From Seonamhaeicola sediminis (lineage in GTDB: Bacteria > Bacteroidota > Bacteroidia > Flavobacteriales > Flavobacteriaceae), in NCBI RefSeq assembly GCF_004358095.2, contig NZ_SMZJ02000005.1, forward strand, positions 202,726-266,725: DNA of 64,000 bases, in the 5' to 3' direction. Position numbers and translations under genes: made by a program. Shown piece after piece: positions 17,740 to 26,208 of the stretch (position 1 is its first letter; every line of letters begins with the position of its first letter). Under the pieces are notes generated by a model, which searched no databases, was not told the origin of the DNA, and saw nothing but the letters and a program-made list of their open reading frames with translations.

Positions 17740-19925
17740 TTTAATATTATTTTGGATTTTTTGGAAGTATCACAGTGTATATTAATTTCTCTGTTTTTAT
17801 GTACTACTATTTCTGACGAAAAAAGTGATACCTTGTGATGACCTACTATTTTAGACTTCAATTCAATTTTTTCAGAATTAAAGGTTTGTTCAGGTTCTAT
17901 GTATGAAAGATTATAATTTCCTTTTAAAAAAATACCGAAAGGCACTAAAAAATCTTGAATGGTTAACATAGGAAAGCGGTATAAATGATGTACTGGAAAT
18001 CTGGTCGCCACCGAAAGGTCAGAATGCTCACTTAAAACCACTTTATACAAACTACTATAGAAATAAAACAAGGCACTTTTTTTAGAACCTATATAATTTA
18101 ATGCCGAAAATGTTTTACCATTATTTTCATAATATAATTTTGCATTAGTGTTTAAACAATTTAAAAAGGATTGGTTATAAATATCAATTTCATTTCTTAT
18201 TGTAAATAGTACTGGCTTGTTAAATGCATTAGCCATACTTAATTGAAACTCATCTCCCGGACTCCATTTAAAAGCCGATTGTAAAATTGGCGAGATTGAA
18301 ATATTTAACAATGTATCCTGTTCTTTTGGAATCCCTTTTTGAACAAAATTTAACTTAGATACATTATCTACTAAATACTCTGATAAAGGCCAAAATAATG
18401 TTGCTCCTCCAATTTTTGAAGTACCTTGTAATTGAAAATGCAAATGCGGATACGGCGAGCGTCCGGAATTGCCGCATTTACCAATATACTGTCCTTCAAC
18501 CACAACATCTCCAATATTAACGTCTATAGAGCCCTTTTTTAAATGACTTAGTTTTGAAAATAAATAATTTTCGTGTTGCAGCACAACCGTATTCCCCCAA
18601 TTTTGCAATGTGTTTGTTGCTCCTATTTCATTATCTTCAACCGTGTTAAGTACATTAACAACAGTTCCTAATGCTGGTGCCACAACAGGCTTATCATAAC
18701 AGTAATAATCAGTTACCAACAAACCCTCTCCACTAAACTCTTTACTTGAAGCCTCGTCTTTAATAATAAAATCCCAAGCAAAACGGAAAAAGTCTTTATG
18801 GGTATATTTCCCATTATGTGCTTGATTCACCGTCCATTTTCCCATAAAAGGTAACCGAATTGGTACTGTAAATGCTGCATATTTTTTAGCCGGCTGACTG
18901 TCGAATAAATAAGCATTAGTTTCGGGGTTTTTTAGATGAACCAGCGTTAAAATTGGTCCCTTTGTTTGATCATAACGAATTTTTAAGGCGTACAATACAC
19001 CAATCATTATCACATTAAAAGGTAAAGAGTATGCCGATAATTCAAAATACATAAAAAGACGATCTGAACCTATTGTAGTTACAACCAATACTGGGATTAA
19101 TAACAAGCTCAACAAAAAAGATTGTCGTGATGGAATTAAAAAATAACCACCAATCGCAATTGCCGAAAGAATAAAATTAAACCCATAATAGGTGTAATTT
19201 AAAGAACCTGTATACATTCCTAAATAGGAATACATTCCATAAGCCACAAAAAAGCCAACTAGTGATAACAGAAAATTCACTCTAGAATGAATTAACAAGC
19301 CTAATGATATCAGTACTCCGGATAGTATATTAAACTGAAAGAAAATAGCGCCAAGAGACAAAAAATAGGTATCAAAACCTGTGTCTTCAAAAAAGGAACT
19401 TAAGCCTTCCATCACAGAAACGAGTACATCTCCACCCATTTTAAAATACATATTAGATGGGTATAATGTTTCCATATTTAATGCCACATTAGTAAAAGAT
19501 GGAAATGCCAAAAGCAATAACCACATGCCTACTAAAAACGGAATACTTAAAAAGGGTATACCGTATTTAGCAAAAATTCCCATAAAAAACACAGCACTAA
19601 AAAAGGCAATAGCTGCTCCTGCAACAATAAGCAAAAGGACTTCTAATCCTGGCGCAAAATAAGTGCCAATACCTAATCCCACTAATAAGGCATTAAAACT
19701 GTACAGTCCTTTTTCTGTTGTGATTTCTGAATAATCAAATAGTTGAGCTAAAGCAATGGCTGTTAAAACAGCAATTAAACCGCTTAAACCTGTCCACCAT
19801 TCTATAAAACTAACTACTATTAAAATTGAAGCTAAAATTTTATTTTCTGTAAAAAAAATTTGAGAATAGCTCGTTAGTGTTGCTTCTAAAAGAAATTTAC
19901 TTTTTTTTAATAGCTTGTCTTTCAT
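17715..19925 (-). CDS. Urea-transporter-like membrane domain fused to M23 metallopeptidase
   Basis: 736 residues. Residues 1-315 are mostly hydrophobic, with about ten membrane segments that resemble the urea transporter (UT) family (EKGLYSFNALLVGLGIGTYF near 71-90, repeated half-motifs, AYSLPFNVIMIGV near 299-310). Residues about 350-530 form an M23 (LytM-type) zinc endopeptidase: His376 in KYTHKDF, Asp385 in FAWDF, His461 in KLSHLKKG and the HxH pair 494/496 in YPHLHFQ, plus NWGNTVVLQHENYLFSKL and GKCGNSGRSPYPH. All metal ligands look intact. A further 200 beta-rich residues follow. The start shares one base with the stop of the decarboxylase gene (TAATG). UT assignment of the N-half is by pattern only. 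Confidence 0.8.
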   Translation of the reverse strand: MKDKLLKKSKFLLEATLTSYSQIFFTENKILASILIVVSFIEWWTGLSGLIAVLTAIALAQLFDYSEITTEKGLYSFNALLVGLGIGTYFAPGLEVLLLIVAGAAIAFFSAVFFMGIFAKYGIPFLSIPFLVGMWLLLLAFPSFTNVALNMETLYPSNMYFKMGGDVLVSVMEGLSSFFEDTGFDTYFLSLGAIFFQFNILSGVLISLGLLIHSRVNFLLSLVGFFVAYGMYSYLGMYTGSLNYTYYGFNFILSAIAIGGYFLIPSRQSFLLSLLLIPVLVVTTIGSDRLFMYFELSAYSLPFNVIMIGVLYALKIRYDQTKGPILTLVHLKNPETNAYLFDSQPAKKYAAFTVPIRLPFMGKWTVNQAHNGKYTHKDFFRFAWDFIIKDEASSKEFSGEGLLVTDYYCYDKPVVAPALGTVVNVLNTVEDNEIGATNTLQNWGNTVVLQHENYLFSKLSHLKKGSIDVNIGDVVVEGQYIGKCGNSGRSPYPHLHFQLQGTSKIGGATLFWPLSEYLVDNVSKLNFVQKGIPKEQDTLLNISISPILQSAFKWSPGDEFQLSMANAFNKPVLFTIRNEIDIYNQSFLNCLNTNAKLYYENNGKTFSALNYIGSKKSALFYFYSSLYKVVLSEHSDLSVATRFPVHHLYRFPMLTIQDFLVPFGIFLKGNYNLSYIEPEQTFNSEKIELKSKIVGHHKVSLFSSEIVVHKNREINIHCDTSKKSKIILKWKNTLYA

Positions 19926-21274
19926 TAGTTTTGAAGGTAATCGGGTACTAATTCTTGTCTTCTGAATACTTCTTTGTCTTCTTGCTTTCTAATTAAATGC
20001 ACTTTTTCATGTTGATCAATTAAAACAATATTTGGTCTATAGGTTATAAACTGCATCCACTGTGTCATGGTATAGGCTCCCACTCTTTTAATCACAAAAT
20101 GGTCTCCTTTGTTCAGCATCGGAAAATCAATATTTTTTCTAACGATATCGATATTCATACATAAAGGCCCGTAAATGGTCGTTGGTTCAGATTGATAACT
20201 AGATTCGTGAACCGGATAAATTTCATGATCATACCAAAACGACGTAAACATTAAATTAACGCCTGCGTCTATAACCATCGATCTTCGTCCGTCGGCTAAA
20301 CGTTTATTTGCCAATACGGTTCCTGCCAACCAACCAGCGTCATCAATTAACGCACGGCCAGTTTCTAAAATAAGTGTTGGTGTTTCATTATTTGGAAAAT
20401 TGGCAGCTGTCATAGCGGTTGTAATGGCATGAGCATAATCATCAAAACTAGGTGTAGTATCAGTGGCTGGCATATAAGCTCCTTGTAAGGTGTTTTGAGA
20501 TGCGAATCCTCCACCAACATCTATGTAACCTATGCTTTTTTGAAAACGATTATAGGTTTTATTAGCTAAAGCTGCTAACTTTTCAATGGCAACTGCATAA
20601 GGTTTAGAAATGGTAATATAGGTACCAATATGAACGTGTAAACCTATAAAATCCATCTTTTTGCTAGACAAAATACGGTTGATGGCATTCCAAGCTTCTC
20701 CGTTTTCATAATTAAATCCGAAACGATCCCATTGTGGAATAATACCAGTATCCATGTTCACACGAATTGCAACTTGTGGCCGTTCTTTAAGTTGATCTGT
20801 TAAACCTAAAATCATGTATAATTCATCAAAATGATCAATATGAATAATAGATTTGTTGTTGATTGCTTTTACTAAATCTTCCTCACTCTTATCAGGACCG
20901 TTAAAAATTATTTTATTTCCAGGTGTATTGTTGTCTATCGCTTTTTCATATTCAAATCCTGAAACAACTTCTGCCCAAGCTCCTTCTTGATGAAAAATTC
21001 GGCATACTGCATCTAAATAATTTGTTTTGTAAGACCATGCAAATTGTACTTTTGGGTAGCGCGTGGAAAACGCTCGATATGCATTTTTGTAGGTATCTCT
21101 AATCGTTTTTTCTGAGAGAACAAACACAGGCGAACCATATTCTTCAATAAGACTGTCAATCTCTACATTATCAATGGTGCTAATTGGTCGTAACCTCTTT
21201 AAACTTCCAAATTTATTGGGAATACCTTCTACTACTTTTCGTAATACTGGACGTTCATATATTCTTTTGTTCAT
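19925..21274 (-). CDS. Fold-type III PLP-dependent decarboxylase-like enzyme
   Basis: 449 residues of the diaminopimelate/ornithine decarboxylase superfamily. The PLP lysine is K83 in FAWSYKTNYL; barrel motifs are RVNMDTGI, GLHVHIGTYI (His213/His215), YIDVGGGFAS and ILETGRALIDDAG; the C-terminal active-site motif is YGPLCMNIDIV (Cys372, Asp376). In diaminopimelate decarboxylase this last motif is CESxD; here Cys and Asp are kept but the Glu is Met. Substrate recognition is therefore probably different from lysA. It lies 11 bp after the ATP-grasp gene. Likely acts on an amino acid or peptide-like acid; the substrate is unknown. Confidence 0.85.
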   Translation of the reverse strand: MNKRIYERPVLRKVVEGIPNKFGSLKRLRPISTIDNVEIDSLIEEYGSPVFVLSEKTIRDTYKNAYRAFSTRYPKVQFAWSYKTNYLDAVCRIFHQEGAWAEVVSGFEYEKAIDNNTPGNKIIFNGPDKSEEDLVKAINNKSIIHIDHFDELYMILGLTDQLKERPQVAIRVNMDTGIIPQWDRFGFNYENGEAWNAINRILSSKKMDFIGLHVHIGTYITISKPYAVAIEKLAALANKTYNRFQKSIGYIDVGGGFASQNTLQGAYMPATDTTPSFDDYAHAITTAMTAANFPNNETPTLILETGRALIDDAGWLAGTVLANKRLADGRRSMVIDAGVNLMFTSFWYDHEIYPVHESSYQSEPTTIYGPLCMNIDIVRKNIDFPMLNKGDHFVIKRVGAYTMTQWMQFITYRPNIVLIDQHEKVHLIRKQEDKEVFRRQELVPDYLQN

Positions 21275-21285
21275 CTTATTGAATT

Positions 21286-22329
21286 TTATAGTTCTCCAAA
21301 AATTACTATTTTCTCAAAATCAGCTATATCGCCTATTAAATCCCACGAATACCGAATAAACATTTTACCGTATTTATAGGTTGTTATTGGTTCTACTTTT
21401 TCTCCTGTAGCTAAACGACATACCATTTCTGGGATGTTTTGTCCTGCTCCTACAGCTAAAAATACCCAAGCTGGTATGCGTGGATTAATTTCTATTAAAT
21501 AATACTCTCCTTCATCAGTTTTTATCATTTCGAGCTCCATAGCTCCACGCCATTTTGTTTCTTTAATAATATGGTGAGTAATTTCGAGCAAGCGCTCATC
21601 ATTTAATGTTATGCCTCCCCAAGCTTTTCCTTTATCAGTGATATATTGTTTACGCATAGCAACTGCCGAGACCGTATTTCCTTCTCCATCACCCAAAGCA
21701 ATGACATTGACTTCAGTTCCATTAATAGCTTGTTGAACAACTACTGGAAGTCCCCATTTTGCAGAAAGTTTATTAAAATAATATATTCCTTGATTGTTAT
21801 TTACCACTTTAAATGCTTCATAAAATTTACCTTTTATAAAGTAAGGGTAAGACAGTGGTTTAGGTAAATTAGAAAGTTCTTTACTATTTACTATTGGCCT
21901 ACTTTCTGGTACTTTAATTCCATACTTTTTAGCATATTCGGGCAAATTATCTTTATGGCGTTCTTCAAACTGTTCCATTGTTGGTAAAAACGTATGAATG
22001 CCCATTTCTAATAATTTATCACTGAATTTTATAAATAAATACAATTCAGAATCGAAATTTGGAATAATAATATCTAACTTTTCTTTGCTGTGTATGTATT
22101 CTAAACGCTCAAGGAAGGCCTCGCTACCAGTTGAGGGAAATGGTATTAAATAGGTTTTATCTACTAATCCAGGCATATAAATACCAGGTTCTAAATTCTC
22201 GTAAGCCAAACCTATAATTCTAGCATCTATTTCTGACTCCTTTATTCCACGAATTACAGAAACTCCCGGTCCTGGACTATCAATATTGTTAAGACCAGTT
22301 ACTCCTATGGTTAGTTTTTTTTGCTCCAT
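21286..22329 (-). CDS. ATP-grasp carboxylate-amine ligase-like protein
   Basis: 347 residues. The N-terminal pre-ATP-grasp region has a Rossmann-like GVTGLNNIDSPGPGVSVIRGIKE. It is followed by YPYFIKGKFYEAFKVVNNNQG (ATP-binding Lys strand), VVVQQAINGTEVNVIALGDGEGN, and the metal-binding MELEMIKTDEGEYYLIEINPRIPAW with Glu and the ExN pair. Family members join a carboxylate to an amine, thiol or similar through an acyl phosphate. It sits between the PqqD-like and PLP genes (6 and 11 bp gaps). Which acid and which amine cannot be told from sequence. Confidence 0.85.
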   Translation of the reverse strand: MEQKKLTIGVTGLNNIDSPGPGVSVIRGIKESEIDARIIGLAYENLEPGIYMPGLVDKTYLIPFPSTGSEAFLERLEYIHSKEKLDIIIPNFDSELYLFIKFSDKLLEMGIHTFLPTMEQFEERHKDNLPEYAKKYGIKVPESRPIVNSKELSNLPKPLSYPYFIKGKFYEAFKVVNNNQGIYYFNKLSAKWGLPVVVQQAINGTEVNVIALGDGEGNTVSAVAMRKQYITDKGKAWGGITLNDERLLEITHHIIKETKWRGAMELEMIKTDEGEYYLIEINPRIPAWVFLAVGAGQNIPEMVCRLATGEKVEPITTYKYGKMFIRYSWDLIGDIADFEKIVIFGEL

Positions 22330-22335
22330 GATGTT

Positions 22336-22575
22336 TTAGTCTAGCATTTTTTCACGTTTCAAAAAGTCTAAATATTCATATAAATCGCGCCCTGCAGAAA
22401 TAGCATCGATATCAAATTCTTCTGTAATTACAGAGATTATTTCATCAGCAGATTTTCCTTCTTTTAAAAGATTTATAATCATTAAACCTATTTCATTTGT
22501 GGTAAATGACTCACCAGTAGAAGGTTTGAAAATAAATCCATTATCGCTTATTGCCAGTGAATTTAATTTGCTCAT
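22336..22575 (-). CDS. PqqD-family / RRE-like small protein
   Basis: 79 residues reading like a PqqD-type RiPP recognition element: ISDNGFIFKPSTGESFTTNEIGLMIINLLKEGKSADEIISVITEEFDIDAISAGRDLYEYLDFLKREKML, i.e. beta strands followed by three helices with the lNeiG..i..LL..g.s..eii..i.eefd pattern. PqqD domains bind leader peptides or act as carriers for a partner enzyme. It is the first gene of the operon, so it may present substrate to the ATP-grasp enzyme just downstream. No precursor-peptide ORF is visible in the 394 bp upstream. Confidence 0.75.
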   Translation of the reverse strand: MSKLNSLAISDNGFIFKPSTGESFTTNEIGLMIINLLKEGKSADEIISVITEEFDIDAISAGRDLYEYLDFLKREKMLD

Positions 22576-22969
22576 TTTTTTAATTTTTTTTGATTATAAG
22601 TTCTTGTTTTACAGAACACTGAATGAAGTATTAAAGTTAGTTAATAAAGCTCATTTTTTGTGCTACAAATGTTACACTTGTTCTGTCACATTAATTAGGA
22701 AGGGTTGTGTTTTTTAATCAGAATCTGGATTTAAGAAGCTAGAGTACAGAAAGTTTTAAATGTTGAGGGTTTAGGCTTCAAGATTTGATTCTTTTTAACT
22801 ATATTTAATATTCTATTTTTGCTAGTGCTCTTTGTGCTGACTTAAATTCCTTAAACCTTTAAATAAATTATTGAGAATTAAGAGAAATTTTCATCAGAAT
22901 AACCAATTAGTCCTTCTTTTTTGATATAATAAGCCGTAAGCAAAATAAATATCTATATGGAGTTAAACG
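22576..22969. other. 394-bp spacer upstream of the PqqD/ATP-grasp operon
   Basis: No gene found on either strand; the longest ATG-started minus-strand reading is under 10 codons. Contains a GTTCT/AGAAC hairpin at 22600-22617 near the PqqD start and a near -7 box (TAACATTTG on the minus strand, 22666-22674, one base longer than consensus). The operon promoter should lie here. No terminator for rnfB was recognised. Confidence 0.5.
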
Positions 22970-23836
22970 TTAAGAATTCCCCATTAATCTGGATCCTTTA
23001 CGAATAATTTTTCTACTCTCTTTCCCTTTGATCATTAAACCGCTATCCTCTAACCATACTATGGCACCAGTAGGACATCTTTGAATAGGTTTTTGCGTGT
23101 TATGACTTTCAGAATAATTAATTACGGGTAAATTATTTTTCATAGTAATTAACTCACCGGGGGCATCCATGGCACATTTACCACAGGCCGTACAACCCAC
23201 CTGACAATCTTCAAGAATGGCTTCTCCTTGTTCAAGATTTTTACATGCTATCCAAAGTTTATGACTTATGGGTTGAAGGGAGAATAAATCTTTCGGGCAA
23301 ACCTCTACACAGTCACCACAGGCTGTACATTTCTCGACATCAACTATGGGGAGACCATGCTCGTTCATGGTAATGGCATCAAAATCACAAACAGATTCAC
23401 AATCACCATGTCCAAGGCAACCCCAAAAACAGCCTTTACCTCCTCCCGAAACCAGATTAGCGGCTTGACAACTTTGAACGCCAATGTACTGAGCTCTATT
23501 AATAGCTACATTTGTCCCACCGGCACAAGCGAGACGTGCAACTTGTTTTTCTTCAGCTCCTAAAGCAACACCAAGAAATTCTGCTATAGACTGCCTGCCT
23601 TCATCTGAACTCACGGTACATTTTCCAGGTAAAGATTTTTTAAGAACCAATGCCTCTGCGAACGGCCTACACCCCGGGTACCCACAAGCACCACAATTAG
23701 CATGAGGCAACATGTCTTCCACTTTGTCTATTCTTGGATCTTCATAGACAAAGAGCTTTTTGTTTGCAAAAATTAGCATTATTGCAAGAAGTAAGGTTAG
23801 CCCTCCTAGTGCGGCAATGGCAATAACAATAGACAT
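22970..23836 (-). CDS. rnfB: Rnf electron transport complex subunit B
   Basis: Iron-sulfur subunit that receives electrons from ferredoxin for the Rnf complex. 288 residues: one N-terminal membrane anchor, a PHANCGACGYPGC cluster motif (Cys48, 51, 56 and Cys73 in LPGKC), ACAGGTNVA, then several 4Fe-4S motifs (GCFWGCLGHGDCESVC, CTACGDCVEVCP, CQVGCTACGKCAMDAP). It ends the gene cluster, separated from rnfA by a small cysteine protein and a flavoprotein. In most rnf operons I know, rnfB is next to rnfA or first. Confidence 0.95.
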   Translation of the reverse strand: MSIVIAIAALGGLTLLLAIMLIFANKKLFVYEDPRIDKVEDMLPHANCGACGYPGCRPFAEALVLKKSLPGKCTVSSDEGRQSIAEFLGVALGAEEKQVARLACAGGTNVAINRAQYIGVQSCQAANLVSGGGKGCFWGCLGHGDCESVCDFDAITMNEHGLPIVDVEKCTACGDCVEVCPKDLFSLQPISHKLWIACKNLEQGEAILEDCQVGCTACGKCAMDAPGELITMKNNLPVINYSESHNTQKPIQRCPTGAIVWLEDSGLMIKGKESRKIIRKGSRLMGNS

Positions 23837-23886
23837 ATTAATTCATTAATTTAATGAAACATGATTCTCGTTTTAATCAGATCCGT

Positions 23887-24744
23887 TTAGAAAATAATTT
23901 CAGCCCACTTTCTGCCGGCAATTAATTCAGCTTTACGAAGCCTCCATTTTTCTTCTGAACCCAAAATTTTAGAAAATGACTTATTGAGCTTATCAAGAAT
24001 ATTTGCGTATCCAGCAACGTATACATAAGTATTAGTTTTAGAAAGCAATTCTTTAATTTCATCTGTTTGCCCTTCAATTGCTTTTTCTAAATCGATTGAA
24101 TCTGCCCAATGAGGTCTTGGACTTAATGCATGAAAAGCCTCAAATGTATCTTTGTCATAATAATTGGTAAGATCACCATCCTTATCATTTAAATATAGTA
24201 GCTCTAAGCCACTTCGAGCGCCGTAGAATAATCTGATTTTACCTTCCCAATCTTTTACATTTTTATAGATATGTTTGATAAAAGCACGGAAAGGAGCAAT
24301 ACCGGTACCCATACCAATAAGTATCATGTTGGCCGTTTTATCTTCCGGAATTTTAAATGGTAATTGAAACGGACCGGTAAGCGTAATTTCATCACCTTTT
24401 TTACGGTTGCATAAATAATGTGAAGCAACACCCTTATATTCTTCACCATTGAAATCATCAATATACGAGCAACGCTTTACTAACATGGTAATTTTAGGAT
24501 TACCATTTACTCGCGCTGGTAAATCAGCTACACTATACAGTCTGTGGTGATGCGTATTTCCAAAGTCACTAGTTGCTTTTACCAATACACCGAAACTTTG
24601 GTCTACTTCGCATTTAAATTCTGGATCTTTCACTTCCAATACAATCTCACGTACTTCCTCAGTATCTTGAGGTGTTAATCGAGACGTTTTTTTTACAACT
24701 GCTTTATACCTTTTTTCGGTATCAAAATCTAATAAATGTGCCAT
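23887..24744 (-). CDS. Ferredoxin-NADP+ reductase-like FAD flavoprotein
   Basis: 285 residues of the plant-type FNR fold. The FAD-binding RLYSVAD lies near residue 68, GVASHYLCNRKKGDEITLTGPF follows, the NAD(P) loop is MILIGMGTGIAPFRAFIKHI, and the shared FYGARSGLELLYLND and VYVAGYANILDKL come next. The C-terminus WAEIIF carries the aromatic that stacks on the flavin. Located inside the rnf cluster between the NqrM-like gene and rnfB. A role in passing electrons between ferredoxin and NADP+ is likely from family and place, but is not proven. Confidence 0.85.
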   Translation of the reverse strand: MAHLLDFDTEKRYKAVVKKTSRLTPQDTEEVREIVLEVKDPEFKCEVDQSFGVLVKATSDFGNTHHHRLYSVADLPARVNGNPKITMLVKRCSYIDDFNGEEYKGVASHYLCNRKKGDEITLTGPFQLPFKIPEDKTANMILIGMGTGIAPFRAFIKHIYKNVKDWEGKIRLFYGARSGLELLYLNDKDGDLTNYYDKDTFEAFHALSPRPHWADSIDLEKAIEGQTDEIKELLSKTNTYVYVAGYANILDKLNKSFSKILGSEEKWRLRKAELIAGRKWAEIIF

Positions 24745-24785
24745 GTTTATTTTTTATTTTGTTGTTATTTTTTATTCAATAAGAT

Positions 24786-24977
24786 TTATATTTTCTCTAT
24801 TTTTTTGCGCTCGCAAACTGTGGTGCAACCACAATTAGAGCAGCTTCTTCTTCCTGCTAAAACATCGTCTTCATAATATTCATCTTTAAACACCTTTTTC
24901 CATAGTGTTTGAACAAGCATCCAGAGTATTGCAATCGTTACTATGAAACTAATTCCTATGATAAGTGTTTTAAACAT
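24786..24977 (-). CDS. NqrM-like four-cysteine single-pass membrane protein
   Basis: 63 residues: one membrane helix (FKTLIIGISFIVTIAILWMLVQTLW), an acidic linker, and a Cys cluster CSNCGCTTVC (Cys46, 49, 51, 55). The shape and position resemble NqrM, the small membrane protein needed to mature Na+-NQR, proposed to deliver iron to the cysteine site between NqrD and NqrE, the homologues of RnfE and RnfA. It lies 11 bp after rnfA. The cysteine spacing is not identical to NqrM as I remember it, so the family link is tentative. Confidence 0.7.
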   Translation of the reverse strand: MFKTLIIGISFIVTIAILWMLVQTLWKKVFKDEYYEDDVLAGRRSCSNCGCTTVCERKKIEKI

Positions 24978-24988
24978 TTATTCTTCTA

Positions 24989-25570
24989 TTAAGCTCCAAG
25001 ACCTGCAAATCCCATAAAGCAAAGTGATAAAATTCCTGCTATAAACAGGGTTAGCGCTGTTCCTTTTGAAATTTTAGGAACGTCAGCAAAATTTAACTGT
25101 TCTCTTAATCCTGCAATCAATACCAAGGCCAACGTAAAACCAGCACCTGCACCAAGAGCATATACAATACTTTCTAAAAAACCATATTCTTTATTTGTTT
25201 GAAACAATGCCACACCAAGGATGGCACAATTTGTTGTAATTAATGGAAGAAAAATCCCAAGAGATTTAAACAGTGAGGGACTCATTTTTTTAATAAACAT
25301 TTCTACCAGTTGCACGGTAGAAGCTATTACAACTATGTAACTAATTAGTTGTAAAAATGGTGCATCAATTGCAACCAAAAACGCATGAATTCCATAAGCG
25401 CACATGGAGCTTATTAGCATCACAAACATAACGGCTGCTCCCATTTTTGTGGCTGTTTCCATTTTTCCGGATACCCCTAAAAACGGACAAATACCTAAGA
25501 AATAGGCCAAAACAAAGTTGTTGACCAAACAGGCATTTAGAAAAATAGCACCTAAAGATTCTGTATTCAT
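24989..25570 (-). CDS. rnfA: Rnf electron transport complex subunit A
   Basis: 193 residues, six membrane segments: LNACLVNNFVLAYFLGICPFLGVSG with the conserved Cys, PLITTNCAILGVALFQ with the second Cys, and GAGAGFTLALVLIAGLREQL. Pairs with RnfE as the inverted-topology membrane core that holds an iron site. Overlaps the rnfE stop by 4 bp. Confidence 0.95.
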   Translation of the reverse strand: MNTESLGAIFLNACLVNNFVLAYFLGICPFLGVSGKMETATKMGAAVMFVMLISSMCAYGIHAFLVAIDAPFLQLISYIVVIASTVQLVEMFIKKMSPSLFKSLGIFLPLITTNCAILGVALFQTNKEYGFLESIVYALGAGAGFTLALVLIAGLREQLNFADVPKISKGTALTLFIAGILSLCFMGFAGLGA

Positions 25571-26199
25571 AATTTTGTTTTTCTTGTTTGTATCTTATTA
25601 ATTATTAGCAACCAGATGGCTAGTGTAAAAAATCCACCTGCAGGCAATATCATTACAATCCAACTTTGAAATCCTTCAGGGAATAGAGCAATATCAAATA
25701 ACGAACCATTACCAAGTATTTCTCTAACAGCTCCTAAGCAAAATAGAGCAAATGTAAATCCGACACCCATTCCCAAAGCATCAAAAATAGATTTAGAAAC
25801 CGTGTTTTTTGATGCAAACGCCTCGGCTCTACTCAAAATCAAACAGTTTACTACAATTAGGGAAATGAATGCTCCTAAACTTTTATGTAGCTCAACACTA
25901 ATGGCTTGAATAGCATAATCTGTTACTGTCACAAAGGTGGCGATGATGAGAATATAGGACGCTATTCGTACTTGTTTAGGAACAAAATTCCTGAGTAAGG
26001 AAACCAAAATATTCGACATCAATAACACAAAAGCTGTTGCTAACCCCATAGCTAGAGCATTTATTGCTGTATTTGAAACAGCTAATACCGGACACATTCC
26101 TAGTACCTGAACAAATACCGGATTGTCACGCCATAACCCTTTAATAAACTCATCGGTTGAGGTTACCTTTTGTTTAGATGAAGCACTATCATTGCTCAT
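25567..26199 (-). CDS. rnfE: Rnf electron transport complex subunit E
   Basis: 210 residues with six membrane segments. FIKGLWRDNPVFVQVLGMCPVLAVSNTAINALAMG carries the conserved Cys, and SLIVVNCLILSRAEAFASKN carries the second. GMGVGFTFALFCLGAVREILGNG is typical of RnfE/NqrD. It follows rnfG by 9 bp and overlaps rnfA by 4 bp. Confidence 0.95.
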   Translation of the reverse strand: MSNDSASSKQKVTSTDEFIKGLWRDNPVFVQVLGMCPVLAVSNTAINALAMGLATAFVLLMSNILVSLLRNFVPKQVRIASYILIIATFVTVTDYAIQAISVELHKSLGAFISLIVVNCLILSRAEAFASKNTVSKSIFDALGMGVGFTFALFCLGAVREILGNGSLFDIALFPEGFQSWIVMILPAGGFFTLAIWLLIINKIQTRKTKL

Positions 26200-26208
26200 G
26201 GTTGTCCT

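Noticed and set aside
19381..19662. Plus-strand open frames inside minus-strand genes (for example here and at 6801-7121, 10709-11080)
   Set aside because: They mirror conserved genes on the other strand, have no promoter and show no family motif.
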